NCBI GenBank assembly: GCA_963815665.1
Contig: CAWFHN010000016.1
Coordinates: 62,001-126,000, forward strand
Origin: DASUPK01 sp963815665
GTDB taxonomy: Bacteria; Actinomycetota; Thermoleophilia; Solirubrobacterales; 70-9
DNA length: 64,000 bases
Direction of reading: 5' to 3'
The notes under the pieces were generated by a model. The model searched no databases. It was given only the letters and a program-made list of their open reading frames with translations, and was not told the origin of the DNA. Below are positions 34,591 to 43,152 of this stretch, in pieces. The translations under genes and the position numbers were made by a program. The first letter of the stretch is position 1; the number at the start of each line of letters is the position of its first letter.

Positions 34591-36663
34591 TCAGCCGGAG
34601 CGGCACCCGTTCGGCCCCGCCGTGCGTCCGAGCTGCCGGCAGTATCGGTCGAGGAAGTCGGTGGAGAGTTGATCGAGCGTGACCGGTTTGCCGCTGAGCA
34701 CGCCCTGGCGGACCGTCTCGGTGAGCGGCTCTCGCGGGTTGAGAACCGCAACTCGGTCCAGCCGGGCGAGCGCGGACTGTTTGTCCCCCTCGACGCCGTC
34801 CAGGGTCGCGAGCTCGATCTCCGCGTACCAATTGCGCGGATCTCGCTCGAGCGCCCGTTCAAACGAGGCGCGAACCCGCCGATTCTCGCCCAGCCTGACC
34901 GCGATGCCACCTTCCACCAAGTCGGGCTGGGCGCTCAGGAAATTGAGGTTCCGAGCCCGGTCGAGGCGGTCAAAGGCAGCTCCTGGATTCGAGCCCCAGA
35001 TCGCCTCCGCCTTGTTCACGTCGATCGCCGCGATCCAGGGAAGCGCCAGGGAGGCGGTGGCGAAGAGCAATGCGGCCACCGACCCAGCCGCGATCGCCAA
35101 GTTCCATCCCTTTGCCTTCGCACGTCTTGCCTTGGCGACCGTGGCATGGTCGGCGTCGAGCCGCATGCCGATCGCGAGCCAGGCGAAGACGGGCGCCGAC
35201 AGGGCCGGAAATGCCCAGAACCAGTCGCCGATCGAGTGAACGAACCAGTAGACGAAGACGACGGCGATGACCCCTGCCACCCCGCGGGCCATTGGGTCCT
35301 CGGCCCCGAGCCGAACCCGACCCACACCAACCAGCGTGACAACCAGGAAGCCCCCGAAGAGCAGTCCGCCGATTGTGCCGGTTCCTGCAATCACCTCCAG
35401 CGACAGGTTGTGCGGGAAGGTCGGCTCCTCGTCGCTGTGCCGGTCTTGAACGTATGCCTCGGCGAAGTTGTCCGAGCCGGCGCCGATCACCGGGGCCCCC
35501 TTGAACTCGTCGGCCGCCACGCGCCAGAAGTCGTACCGGTTGCTGCCCAAGCCCTGGCCCAGGCGGGACCCTTGGGCCACCGGTTCGGAATGCCCGCTCT
35601 TGAAGTCGTGCCAGCGGTCCCCCACCCAGCTCACCGGGTTCCCGATCACCGCAATCGCGGCAATCAGGCCCGCGAGCGCAGCCAACCACGCCAGCCCTCC
35701 GATCGCACGCGCTCCAATCCGTGCGCTCGCCTCCGAGATCTGGACGCGCCTTTCGGTCAGGCCGATCAGGGCACCGACGAGGAACAGCGCTGCCGCCCCG
35801 ATCAGCATCGCGTTCCTGGCTCCGTTCAATGCGGATTCCAAGCCCCCGGTCCCCGCACTGTTGAAGACGTCCAGGGTCGGCGATGCCGTCAGCGCCGCGA
35901 CTACAGCCAGCGGCGCGAGGACGATCAGCGACCGGACCCGATCTGGAACGAATACGAGATAGGCGATCAGCGCGACGGGGGCCGCGATCAGCCAGCCGCG
36001 GCTCTGCGGCAGCAATGCGAAATCGAACAGGACACCGGCGGAAGCGAGCAATAACCCGCGTAACGGCCAAGGGACCTCTCGCCGGGAGGCGAGGAGGACC
36101 GCGGGGAAGAAAGCGAGGGTGAAGAGCGCGGCGTTCGCGTTGTAGTAGCCGGCCGGCAACGCGAATCGGTTGGAGATCAGATAGCTGAACGGATGCGACG
36201 AAGCGGCGGCCCCCAGCAACGTGATCGCGGCGACCGCCGCCATCACGACCGCGTAGGCACCGAGCAGCAGGGCACCCGTCCGCGCACTCCAGGGCATCAG
36301 GGCGAAGAGACCGAACACGGTCAGATAGAGGAGGCATCGATTTGCTCCATCCCATGCCGCCCCCTGGTCGTCGGCCCAGGTGATCGATAGGAAGTTCCAG
36401 GCAGCGAAGCCGGCGAGCAGCCCGATCGCCCAGAGGGCGGGGAGCGGAATCGCCGGGAGGTGACGGCGGTACCCGAAGATAGTGGCGACCAGCAGGCCGA
36501 GCAGAAAGAGGGCGCCCGGCCAGCTCTTGGTTGGCGAGACGCCTCCGTCGAAGATCGCCCAGAGGACGAATACCGCGACCGCGATCCCACCCGGGATGAC
36601 CTCGGGATTGCGGGCCAGCGCCGACGCAAGCCACTTCGGCGAGCCGGTTTGGGCCTCGTTCAC
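34591..36663 (-). CDS. O-antigen ligase/polymerase-like membrane protein with C-terminal helical-repeat region
   Basis: A 690-aa protein with about 12 membrane segments and the Wzy-C/O-antigen-ligase pattern: the long periplasmic loop (about 370-420) with GLGSNRYDFWRVAADEFKGAPVIGAGSDNFAEAY and FPHNLSLEVIAGTG. The last ~140 residues (after a membrane helix at ~520) are soluble and look like TPR helices (LDRARNLNFLSAQPDLVEGG, FERALERDPRNWYAEIELATLDG). It probably polymerises or ligates surface glycan; a second Wzy-like protein at 44368 shares the role. Direction is opposite to most of its neighbours. Confidence 0.85.
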   Translation of the reverse strand: MNEAQTGSPKWLASALARNPEVIPGGIAVAVFVLWAIFDGGVSPTKSWPGALFLLGLLVATIFGYRRHLPAIPLPALWAIGLLAGFAAWNFLSITWADDQGAAWDGANRCLLYLTVFGLFALMPWSARTGALLLGAYAVVMAAVAAITLLGAAASSHPFSYLISNRFALPAGYYNANAALFTLAFFPAVLLASRREVPWPLRGLLLASAGVLFDFALLPQSRGWLIAAPVALIAYLVFVPDRVRSLIVLAPLAVVAALTASPTLDVFNSAGTGGLESALNGARNAMLIGAAALFLVGALIGLTERRVQISEASARIGARAIGGLAWLAALAGLIAAIAVIGNPVSWVGDRWHDFKSGHSEPVAQGSRLGQGLGSNRYDFWRVAADEFKGAPVIGAGSDNFAEAYVQDRHSDEEPTFPHNLSLEVIAGTGTIGGLLFGGFLVVTLVGVGRVRLGAEDPMARGVAGVIAVVFVYWFVHSIGDWFWAFPALSAPVFAWLAIGMRLDADHATVAKARRAKAKGWNLAIAAGSVAALLFATASLALPWIAAIDVNKAEAIWGSNPGAAFDRLDRARNLNFLSAQPDLVEGGIAVRLGENRRVRASFERALERDPRNWYAEIELATLDGVEGDKQSALARLDRVAVLNPREPLTETVRQGVLSGKPVTLDQLSTDFLDRYCRQLGRTAGPNGCRSG

Positions 36664-36743
36664 GGGCGCTTTCGCTGCGCGCGGGTGGTAGCCAAGGCCA
36701 GCATGGTCGCATTCGCGCAGGGCGGCGTGCCATCCTGGCGCCG

Positions 36744-37856
36744 GTGACGCGGCGGGAGCAGACGCAGCCGATGCGAATCCTCGAGGTGAGCGAGAGCTTC
36801 GCCACGGGGACGATGGAGATCATCTGCGCGATCGCGGCCGGGGCGGTTGAGCAGGGCCACCGTTTGGCGATCGCGTACGGCAAGCGACCTGAGACACCAA
36901 CCGACCTGCGGGCCCAGGTGCCCCGTGAGGTGGAGCTGATCGAGCTGCCCTGGACCGGCAGGACGGCGGGGAATCAGCTTCGTACCGTCCCCGCGCTGCG
37001 GAGAGTCTGCAGGGACTGGCGCCCGGACGTGATTCACCTGCACTCCTCGTTCGCCGGCCTCCTCGGCGCGCTCAGCATCGCCCGGATCGCGCCATCCATC
37101 TACACACCGCATGGCTACTCGTTTCTAAGCGCCAAATCCGGTGTCACCCGGCGGGCCTACAGACTGGCGGAGCGTTTCGTCGCGCGTCGGGTCACAGTGC
37201 TCGGTGCGGTCTCCGAATCCGAGGCGCGCCAGGCGCGTGAGGTGGGCGCCCGCTCGGTCGTCGTGGTGCCGAACGGTATCCCCGACCTCGATCCTGACCG
37301 GCTCTCACTCGAGCGGCGACCGCCACCCCGGGCGCGCCCCCTCGTCGTCTCGATGGGAAGGATCGTCCCGGCGAGGCTGCCCCACGAAACCATACGGATC
37401 CTGCAGGCTGTCTCGGACTTGGCCGACACCATGTGGATCGGAGGCCCAGGAGCCGACCTTTCGCTCGAGGACGACGTCAGGGCGGCGGGGATCGAGGTGA
37501 CCGGGTGGATGGACCGAGACAGCGCGGTCGAACGGCTGGCGGAGGCCACCGTGCTTCTCAATTGGTCCGCCTGGGATAGCCATCCGCTGAGCGTGCTGCA
37601 GGCGATGGCCCACGACGTCGCGGTGATCGCGAGCGACATCGAGCCGAACTCCGATTTGCTTGGGACAGGCCAGGTCGCGGGAAGCGAAGCTGCTGCCATC
37701 GAGCTGCTGCGGGCGGTTCTAACCGACCCCGCGACGCGAGAGGAGATGCTCGCCGAGCAGCATCGGCGACGTTCCGCGTTCGGGCAGGAGCGAATGGTGA
37801 ACGAGTGGCTGGGGCTGTACTCCAGCCTCGCCAGTCAAGATGCAGGCCGCGGCTGA
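36744..37856 (+). CDS. Glycosyltransferase, GT4 family
   Basis: A 370-aa GT-B enzyme. The N-terminal domain has RILEVSESFATGTMEIICAIAAG and IHLHSSFAGLLGALSIARIAP; the C-terminal domain has VPNGIPDLDPD, SMGRIVPARLPHETIRIL and the nucleotide-sugar motif ending SHPLSVLQAMAHDVAVIASDIEPN. It is about the usual family length. The start is this GTG or the ATG at 36771 (MRILEVSES), which may be better. Sugar donor and acceptor are unknown. It precedes the chain-length/kinase gene by 39 bp and may share its transcript. Confidence 0.88.
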   Translation: MTRREQTQPMRILEVSESFATGTMEIICAIAAGAVEQGHRLAIAYGKRPETPTDLRAQVPREVELIELPWTGRTAGNQLRTVPALRRVCRDWRPDVIHLHSSFAGLLGALSIARIAPSIYTPHGYSFLSAKSGVTRRAYRLAERFVARRVTVLGAVSESEARQAREVGARSVVVVPNGIPDLDPDRLSLERRPPPRARPLVVSMGRIVPARLPHETIRILQAVSDLADTMWIGGPGADLSLEDDVRAAGIEVTGWMDRDSAVERLAEATVLLNWSAWDSHPLSVLQAMAHDVAVIASDIEPNSDLLGTGQVAGSEAAAIELLRAVLTDPATREEMLAEQHRRRSAFGQERMVNEWLGLYSSLASQDAGRG

Positions 37857-37895
37857 GCCCTGCTCGGCGCCTGATTCCGGCATACACTGCGCCGC

Positions 37896-39191
37896 GTGGA
37901 TCTTCGGGAGCTGTTCTCCGTCGTTTGGAAGTGGCGCGTACTCGTCGCGATCGTGATCGTCCTCGCGGGCGGGATGGGTGCCCTCTTCGCGTCACAGCGC
38001 GAACCGACCTACGAGTCGACGGCGACGATCGCGATCACCCCCGACATCAGCTCACAGGGGGTCGTCTCGGCGGATGCGCTATCGGCGCTCCTCGGCACCT
38101 ATGCCCTAACCGCGGAGTCGGATGTCGTCCGGGCCGAGGCCGAGCAGATCCTCGGACATCCTCTGGCGGGCACCGTCAGCGCCGCTACGCAGTCGGGGAC
38201 CGGGATCCTGCGGATCACCGATCGGGCCCATGACGCCGGTGACGCCAAGGACACGGCTTCCGCGGTGGCCGCAGCGTTCCTGAAGAGGCTCCAGGGGAAC
38301 CCGAACCTGGCGGCGACCCTCGTCAGTCCCGCATCGGTTCCGACCAGCGCCGTCCAACCCCGCCCGCCGCTGATCATCGGGACGTCTCTGGTGGTCGGGT
38401 TCGGTGTAGCGATCCTGCTCGCGATTTCACTCGACCGATTCCGGCGACGAATAGCGGACGCCGACGATTTGGCCGAAGTCAGTCCCCTGCCGTTGCTTGG
38501 GCAGGTCGAGCGCAGCCGGCGCCTGATGCGCGCCAGGCCGCAGATCGTCTGGGACGACGCACAGCTGACCCAGATCCAGGAGAACTTCCGTTCCCTACGA
38601 ACCAACATCCAGCTCACCAACAGCACAAATCCGATCGCGCTCCAGGTCACCAGCGCCGGGCCATCTGAGGGTAAGTCGACGATCACCGCCAATCTGGGAG
38701 TTGCCTTCGCCGACCTGGGGATTTCCACCGTGATCGTCGACGCCGACCTGCGCCGCCCCGCTCAGGGTCAGATCTTCGAGCTCAACACCAAGAACGGCAG
38801 CTGGACGACGCCGCAACGCGCGGGCGGCAAGTCCGGCTCAAAGACCCGTTTTGCCAACCTCACGGTGTTTCCCGCCATCACGTCGCGGATCGATCCAACC
38901 GAGGTGCTCCAGGCCAGGTTTCCAGCCCTGCTCGAGCGTCTGCGGAACTCGTACGACCTGATCCTCGTTGACTCCCCGCCCGTGCTGCCCGTGAGCGACG
39001 CCAGGATCACGGCCGGCTGGATGGACGGCGTGGTGCTCGTCCTCGCGGCCGGGGAGGAGCGCCCCGCGGCGCTGACCGAGGCGATGAAGCGGCTCGGCAT
39101 GGCAAACGCCAAGGTGAGCGGGTTCGTGATCAACAAGGCCGGCTCGACTGGGGAGGGCAGCTACTACTACCGCACCCGAGCGGCAGGCTGA
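37896..39191 (+). CDS. Polysaccharide co-polymerase fused to a BY-kinase (Wzz-CpsD type)
   Basis: A 431-aa membrane regulator of polymer length and export. N-terminal Wzz part: helix ~13-31 (WRVLVAIVIVLAGGMGALFAS), extracellular region, second helix ~163-185. C-terminal BY-kinase: Walker A SAGPSEGKSTITANLG (about 252-267), Walker A-prime VIVDADLRRP, Walker B LILVDSPPVLP. It ends with a Tyr cluster (SYYYRTR) for autophosphorylation. Fused forms with both domains in one chain are typical of Gram-negatives and many actinobacteria. It controls the polymer made by the locus. Confidence 0.92.
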   Translation: MDLRELFSVVWKWRVLVAIVIVLAGGMGALFASQREPTYESTATIAITPDISSQGVVSADALSALLGTYALTAESDVVRAEAEQILGHPLAGTVSAATQSGTGILRITDRAHDAGDAKDTASAVAAAFLKRLQGNPNLAATLVSPASVPTSAVQPRPPLIIGTSLVVGFGVAILLAISLDRFRRRIADADDLAEVSPLPLLGQVERSRRLMRARPQIVWDDAQLTQIQENFRSLRTNIQLTNSTNPIALQVTSAGPSEGKSTITANLGVAFADLGISTVIVDADLRRPAQGQIFELNTKNGSWTTPQRAGGKSGSKTRFANLTVFPAITSRIDPTEVLQARFPALLERLRNSYDLILVDSPPVLPVSDARITAGWMDGVVLVLAAGEERPAALTEAMKRLGMANAKVSGFVINKAGSTGEGSYYYRTRAAG

Positions 39192-39194
39192 GCT

Positions 39195-40928
39195 TCAGGC
39201 GACGGCGCCCGGCGAGCGGTGCGCCCGCCGCGAGTGGTGCGCCCGCCGCGAGTGGTGCGCCCGCCGCGAGCGGTGCGCCCGCTTCCGCTTTCTGAGTCGA
39301 GCCTTCGACTTGTGGCGCTTCGCCTTCTTGTGCCCGTTTCCGTGAGGCGTGGTCGTCGGGGGTGGCGTGGTCGTCGGGGGTGGCGTGGTCGTCGGGGGTG
39401 GCGTGGTCGTCGGGGGTGGCGTGGTCGTCGGGGGTGGCGTGGTCGTCGGGGGTGGCGTGGTCGTCGGCGGTGGCGTGGTCGTCGGAGGCGGCGTGGTCGT
39501 GAAGCTCCCGCGGACCGACCTGACGCCGCCCATCGTCACGCTGCAGGCTCCGGTGCCGGAACAGCTTCCCCCCCAGCCCGAGAAGGTCGAGCCCGATGCG
39601 GCCGTCGCGGTCAAGTTCACGACCGTCCCGCTCGCGTAGGTCTCGCTGCAGTCACCGGGGCAATTGATCCCGCTCCCCCTCACGGAACCGGTGCCGGCAA
39701 CCGAGACCGTGAGCGTGTAGGTCGAGGGAGGCGGCGGGGGCGACGACGACGCTCCCGTCAACACGTACGCGCTGTGAGGCGCGAGGCTGACGCTGGAGAC
39801 GTTGGTCAGCCCGGAGCCGCTGTAGGAGCCGCCCAGGCTCGCACTCAGCTGCCCGGCGGTTGGATTGACGACAACGATGCCCTTGCTGAAGACCCGGCGG
39901 TGCACGCCGTTGGAGTCCGTCGACTCGGCCCCGGTCGAACCGCCGATGTCGTAGTCGTACTCGGGGAACCAGTTCTCGTTGGTGTAGTCGCCGTGCAGAG
40001 CGAAGTCTGCCGTCCCCTGCGCCGCAAGGAGGGTCGTGGCCCATCCATAGCGGGCGGCCGCCGCGTCGGTGTTGGTTGAGTCGCTCACACCCAGAAAGAC
40101 CTTGCCCTGCGACTGCGCGTACTTGGCGGTGTTCAGCATCGTCTGCCAGGTGCCCTGATCGGCGTAGCCGCTACCGGCCGAATAGCCCCACTTGGCGAAG
40201 TGCTCGAGCATCCCGCCGTTGAGATAGGCGAGCCACGAGTTGCCGACGCTCGGGTTCTCGTGCCAGGAGCCGATGTTGGCGATGGCCTGCAGCCCGGCCG
40301 CCTGGATCTTGGGTCCGATCGAGGCGAGCGCGGATCGCGTCGCCGCCTGCCAGGCCGAATCGCTCGGATACTTGGCGATGTTCGAGGGGGTGTAGTGGTA
40401 CTTCATGGTCGTGTTCGTGTCGTCCAGGAAGATTCCGTCCCAGCCGTCGCGCTTCGCCTCGGTTATCGCATTGTTGGCCCACTGCGTCTGGTAGCTCGCC
40501 GAACCCACATCCATCATCCACAGGTCCGAGTAGTCGCTGAACTGGATGCGCTGGCCCTGCTTGTTGAGCAGGAACCATGAGGAGTCCGCCTGCTGGGTGG
40601 TGACGCCCGTGCCGCAGCTGGACGTGGGGCTGGTGCAGTCCGCGCGAGCGGCGCTGAGGTTCTTGTAGAGCAGGACCCGGAGGTTCGGGTTCGCGGCCTT
40701 GAGCTGTTGCATCCTGCTGACCTGCGCGTCGGTGAGGATCACGTAGCTGTTCCTCTGGGCCGAGGCCGAGAGGCTCGAGAAGTTTGGATTGCTGTCGATG
40801 GCGACCCGCTCATGGCTGGCCGCGGAGGTCGCGGCGCTGGCGTTCGCCGCCCCGAGCAGCATTGCGAGCAGGATCCCGCTCGCAGTGCCGATTTTCCATA
40901 TCCGCGCCATCCCCCCGGGCATCGGCAC
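39195..40928 (-). CDS. Secreted glycoside-hydrolase-like protein with TTTPPP repeats and polybasic tail
   Basis: A 577-aa secreted protein. After a signal peptide, residues ~35-385 resemble a TIM-barrel glycoside-hydrolase-like domain (GHL15/DUF-type; DGWDGIFLDDTNTTM, with neighbouring Asp residues likely catalytic). Then a Pro linker, an InlB-B-like repeat (SVRGSGINCPGDCSETYASG ... SGWGGSC, about 408-480), about eight TTTPPP repeats and a C-terminal tail made of K/R/H residues with RRAHHS repeats. The tail may bind the anionic wall. It lies 3 bp from the BY-kinase stop, converging. Activity is not certain; expected substrate is an alpha-glycan. Confidence 0.82.
   Translation of the reverse strand: MPMPGGMARIWKIGTASGILLAMLLGAANASAATSAASHERVAIDSNPNFSSLSASAQRNSYVILTDAQVSRMQQLKAANPNLRVLLYKNLSAARADCTSPTSSCGTGVTTQQADSSWFLLNKQGQRIQFSDYSDLWMMDVGSASYQTQWANNAITEAKRDGWDGIFLDDTNTTMKYHYTPSNIAKYPSDSAWQAATRSALASIGPKIQAAGLQAIANIGSWHENPSVGNSWLAYLNGGMLEHFAKWGYSAGSGYADQGTWQTMLNTAKYAQSQGKVFLGVSDSTNTDAAAARYGWATTLLAAQGTADFALHGDYTNENWFPEYDYDIGGSTGAESTDSNGVHRRVFSKGIVVVNPTAGQLSASLGGSYSGSGLTNVSSVSLAPHSAYVLTGASSSPPPPPSTYTLTVSVAGTGSVRGSGINCPGDCSETYASGTVVNLTATAASGSTFSGWGGSCSGTGACSVTMGGVRSVRGSFTTTPPPTTTPPPTTTPPPTTTPPPTTTPPPTTTPPPTTTPPPTTTPPPTTTPHGNGHKKAKRHKSKARLRKRKRAHRSRRAHHSRRAHHSRRAHRSPGAVA
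39221..39274. repeat. 18-bp repeat coding RRAHHS, three copies
   Basis: Unit GCGCCCGCCGCGAGTGGT occurs three times head to tail (39221, 39239, 39257), the last with one change. Read on the minus strand it encodes the RRAHHS/R tail of the glycosidase-like protein. Such short in-frame repeats can change number by slippage. Confidence 0.9.
39346..39500. repeat. 18-bp minisatellite coding TTTPPP, eight copies plus a partial
   Basis: Unit GGCGTGGTCGTCGGGGGT begins at 39346 and repeats every 18 bp through 39472, with a partial ninth at 39490. The later copies have G-to-C or G-to-A changes. Read on the minus strand it encodes the TTTPPP linker of the same protein. It is not a CRISPR: repeats are contiguous and in frame. 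Confidence 0.95.
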
Positions 40929-41006
40929 GGCCGCGGACCGAGCCCTCCGCCTCGACTGTCATTGGACGTGAGAGGCAGTAGAAGGCGGTTCGATTTGGCC
41001 GGATGT

Positions 41007-41969
41007 TCAGTCTTTGCGCGAGACCTCGACCCCGCCCGCGGCAACCCAGCGCCGGCGGGCGCGTGAGACCAGGAGGCGCCTGGTCAACCCGGGCACAACG
41101 GCTCCGGCGAGAGCCTTCATCCTGGTGGCGAGCGTATTTTCCGAACGCGCAGCCACGGCCAGCGACCGTCGACGCCCATCTGGCGCGCCCTCGAGCAAAG
41201 CGAGGCGGGCCTCCTCGAGCTCAGCGGCCCGTTGTCGCATTGCGAGTGAACTGGCCAGCACCAGACGCTCGGACTGCGTCAGCTCGATCGTGCGAGCCGC
41301 AACCGCAAGCGTCTCCGCCTGGCCCCGGGCCATCCGTGCGGGATTGCTGGATTGGGCGCCCTCGTGCAGCCGGTAGCGAAGCAGCGGTTCGTCGACGAGC
41401 CCCGCCCGCGACCCTGAGAAGACCAGCCGAATCCAGCAGTCCCAATCGTTGGTGTACACGGATTCGTCGAAGCCGCCTACCTCCAGCAGCCGCTTCCGCC
41501 GAACGGCCAACGCGCCGGCGATGAAGCACCGCTCGAGGATCGCCGTGCGCTGGTCATCCACCTCGAAGGTGAAGTCCTCATCGTAATACCGGCGGATGAC
41601 CTGCCCGTCCAGCTCCAGGAGTGAGTCCGTGGTCACGATGTCGAGGTCGGGACGCAAGGCGGCGAGCTCACCCATGGCCTCGATGCGCTCAGGCATGTAG
41701 AAGTCGTCGGCGTCCAAGAACGCGACGAATTCACCTGAGGCAGCGCGAGCGGCCGCGTTCTTGGTTGCCGCCTCTCCGCGGTGATCCCGGCGGATAAGGA
41801 CGATCCTTTCCCGAAAGGGCTCGAGCGCTCCCTCGATGTCGTCAGTCGAGCCGTCGTCGCAGACGATCACCTCATGCGGTGGCACGGTCTGCGCGAGCGC
41901 GGAGCTGACCGCGTCCGCCACAAAGCCAGCCGCCTGGTAGGCGGCGATCAAGATCGAAAAGGTGGGCAC
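41007..41969 (-). CDS. Glycosyltransferase, GT2 family
   Basis: A 320-aa GT-A enzyme. The N-terminal domain has SILIAAYQAAGFVADAVSSALAQT, VIVCDDGSTDD and FVAFLDADDFYMPERI, the classic GT2 nucleotide and metal motifs, followed by the acceptor helix NDWDCWIRLVFSG and YRLHEGAQSSNP. It is similar in length and sequence to the two GT2 genes at 51508 and 52544 and seems to be a third paralogue. Start is a GTG. It transfers an unknown sugar in the glycan pathway. Confidence 0.9.
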   Translation of the reverse strand: MPTFSILIAAYQAAGFVADAVSSALAQTVPPHEVIVCDDGSTDDIEGALEPFRERIVLIRRDHRGEAATKNAAARAASGEFVAFLDADDFYMPERIEAMGELAALRPDLDIVTTDSLLELDGQVIRRYYDEDFTFEVDDQRTAILERCFIAGALAVRRKRLLEVGGFDESVYTNDWDCWIRLVFSGSRAGLVDEPLLRYRLHEGAQSSNPARMARGQAETLAVAARTIELTQSERLVLASSLAMRQRAAELEEARLALLEGAPDGRRRSLAVAARSENTLATRMKALAGAVVPGLTRRLLVSRARRRWVAAGGVEVSRKD

Positions 41970-42159
41970 GCTGCCATGCTCGAGCGGGCCGGTCGCCTCC
42001 GGGATGAGAAACCGCCTTCCCCGCTGCTCTAAGACGGGCGCTACAAGGACCTCCGCATGCGCGCACTGTAGCGACGCGTCGTGCGGCCACCGCCTCGGCC
42101 GCTGATACCAATCCGGCTATGCGGACAGCTTGGCGCGCGTTGCACGAGGTGCCATCGTC

Positions 42160-43152
42160 ATGATTGCGGCCCTGAAGGCCCGCCTGAGGATCCCGGTCGC
42201 CCGGATGCTCGGCCTCCTCACACGCCTCTCGCAAGCCCAGGCCGGGCTTGTCCTCGTCTATCACCGAGTCGGCGATCCGCACGAGCCGCGGAGAGGTCAC
42301 CTGGATCCCGCCCTGGGCACCGGGCGCTTCGAGGCCCAGCTCGACCACCTGCGAAGGCACTACGACGTCGTCCCCGCCCGGCAATTGCTCGGCGCCGTGA
42401 AGAGCCGCAGGCGGGGTCACCGGCTCCCGGTCGCGATCACCTTCGATGACGATCTGGCGTCTCACGCGCGGGTGGCGATGCCGATCCTCGCGCGCCTCGA
42501 GCTCCCAGCCACCTTCTTCCTCTGCGGGGCCTCCCTACAGGAGCCTTTCGCGTTCTGGTGGCAGAGGCTCCAGATCGCCCTCGACACAGGCGCCATAGAG
42601 GATCAAGACTTAGCGGCGCTGGTCGGCCGTGAACAGGCGCGATCGCGGCCGCTGGATATCCACGAGGCGGGTGCCGCCATCACGGCGATGCCGCCCGGCA
42701 AGCGCGAAGAGGTCGCGGGGTCGCTCCGCGAGAGGATCGGCGGAGACCCATCGGGAGCCGGCCTGCGCGGGGACTCTGTCCGATCCCTGGCCGATTCCGG
42801 CTTTGAGATCGGATTCCACACGCGCGACCATCATGCGCTTCCTCCACTTGACGACGATCTCCTCGGCCGCGCGCTCAGCGATGGACGAAGCGAGCTCGCC
42901 GCTGCGGCCGGGACCGAGATCACATCGGTTGCCTATCCCTATGGGAAGGCGAACCCGAGGGTTGCCCGCGCCGCAAGGGTCGCCGGCTTTCGACTGGGCT
43001 TCACCGGATCCCCAAAGCCGGTGGAGCCGGATACCGACCCGCTGCTCATCGGACGGTTCGATCCACCTTATGAGTCCCTCGGGGCCTTCGCGATTGAGGT
43101 CGCCCGACTCCTGAGGCGCACGCGGCGCCGGGGGCGTCGGGGCTCAGCCTGA
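42160..43152 (+). CDS. Polysaccharide deacetylase family protein
   Basis: A 330-aa enzyme. The NodB domain has YHRVGD, AITFDDDLASHARVAMPILARLELPATFF (Asp pair of the metal site), and a later HTRDHHALPP block with the His-x3-His zinc site. No signal peptide is obvious, so it may act in the cytosol or need another route. It resembles the protein at 60556, an evident paralogue. Start: ATG 42160 is preferred because it aligns with the paralogue; TTG 42130 is possible. Its stop overlaps the next GT4 gene by 9 bp, convergent. Confidence 0.87.
   Translation: MIAALKARLRIPVARMLGLLTRLSQAQAGLVLVYHRVGDPHEPRRGHLDPALGTGRFEAQLDHLRRHYDVVPARQLLGAVKSRRRGHRLPVAITFDDDLASHARVAMPILARLELPATFFLCGASLQEPFAFWWQRLQIALDTGAIEDQDLAALVGREQARSRPLDIHEAGAAITAMPPGKREEVAGSLRERIGGDPSGAGLRGDSVRSLADSGFEIGFHTRDHHALPPLDDDLLGRALSDGRSELAAAAGTEITSVAYPYGKANPRVARAARVAGFRLGFTGSPKPVEPDTDPLLIGRFDPPYESLGAFAIEVARLLRRTRRRGRRGSA

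Noticed and set aside
39346..39500. CRISPR array
   Set aside because: The 18-bp units are directly adjacent without spacers and encode an in-frame TTTPPP linker.
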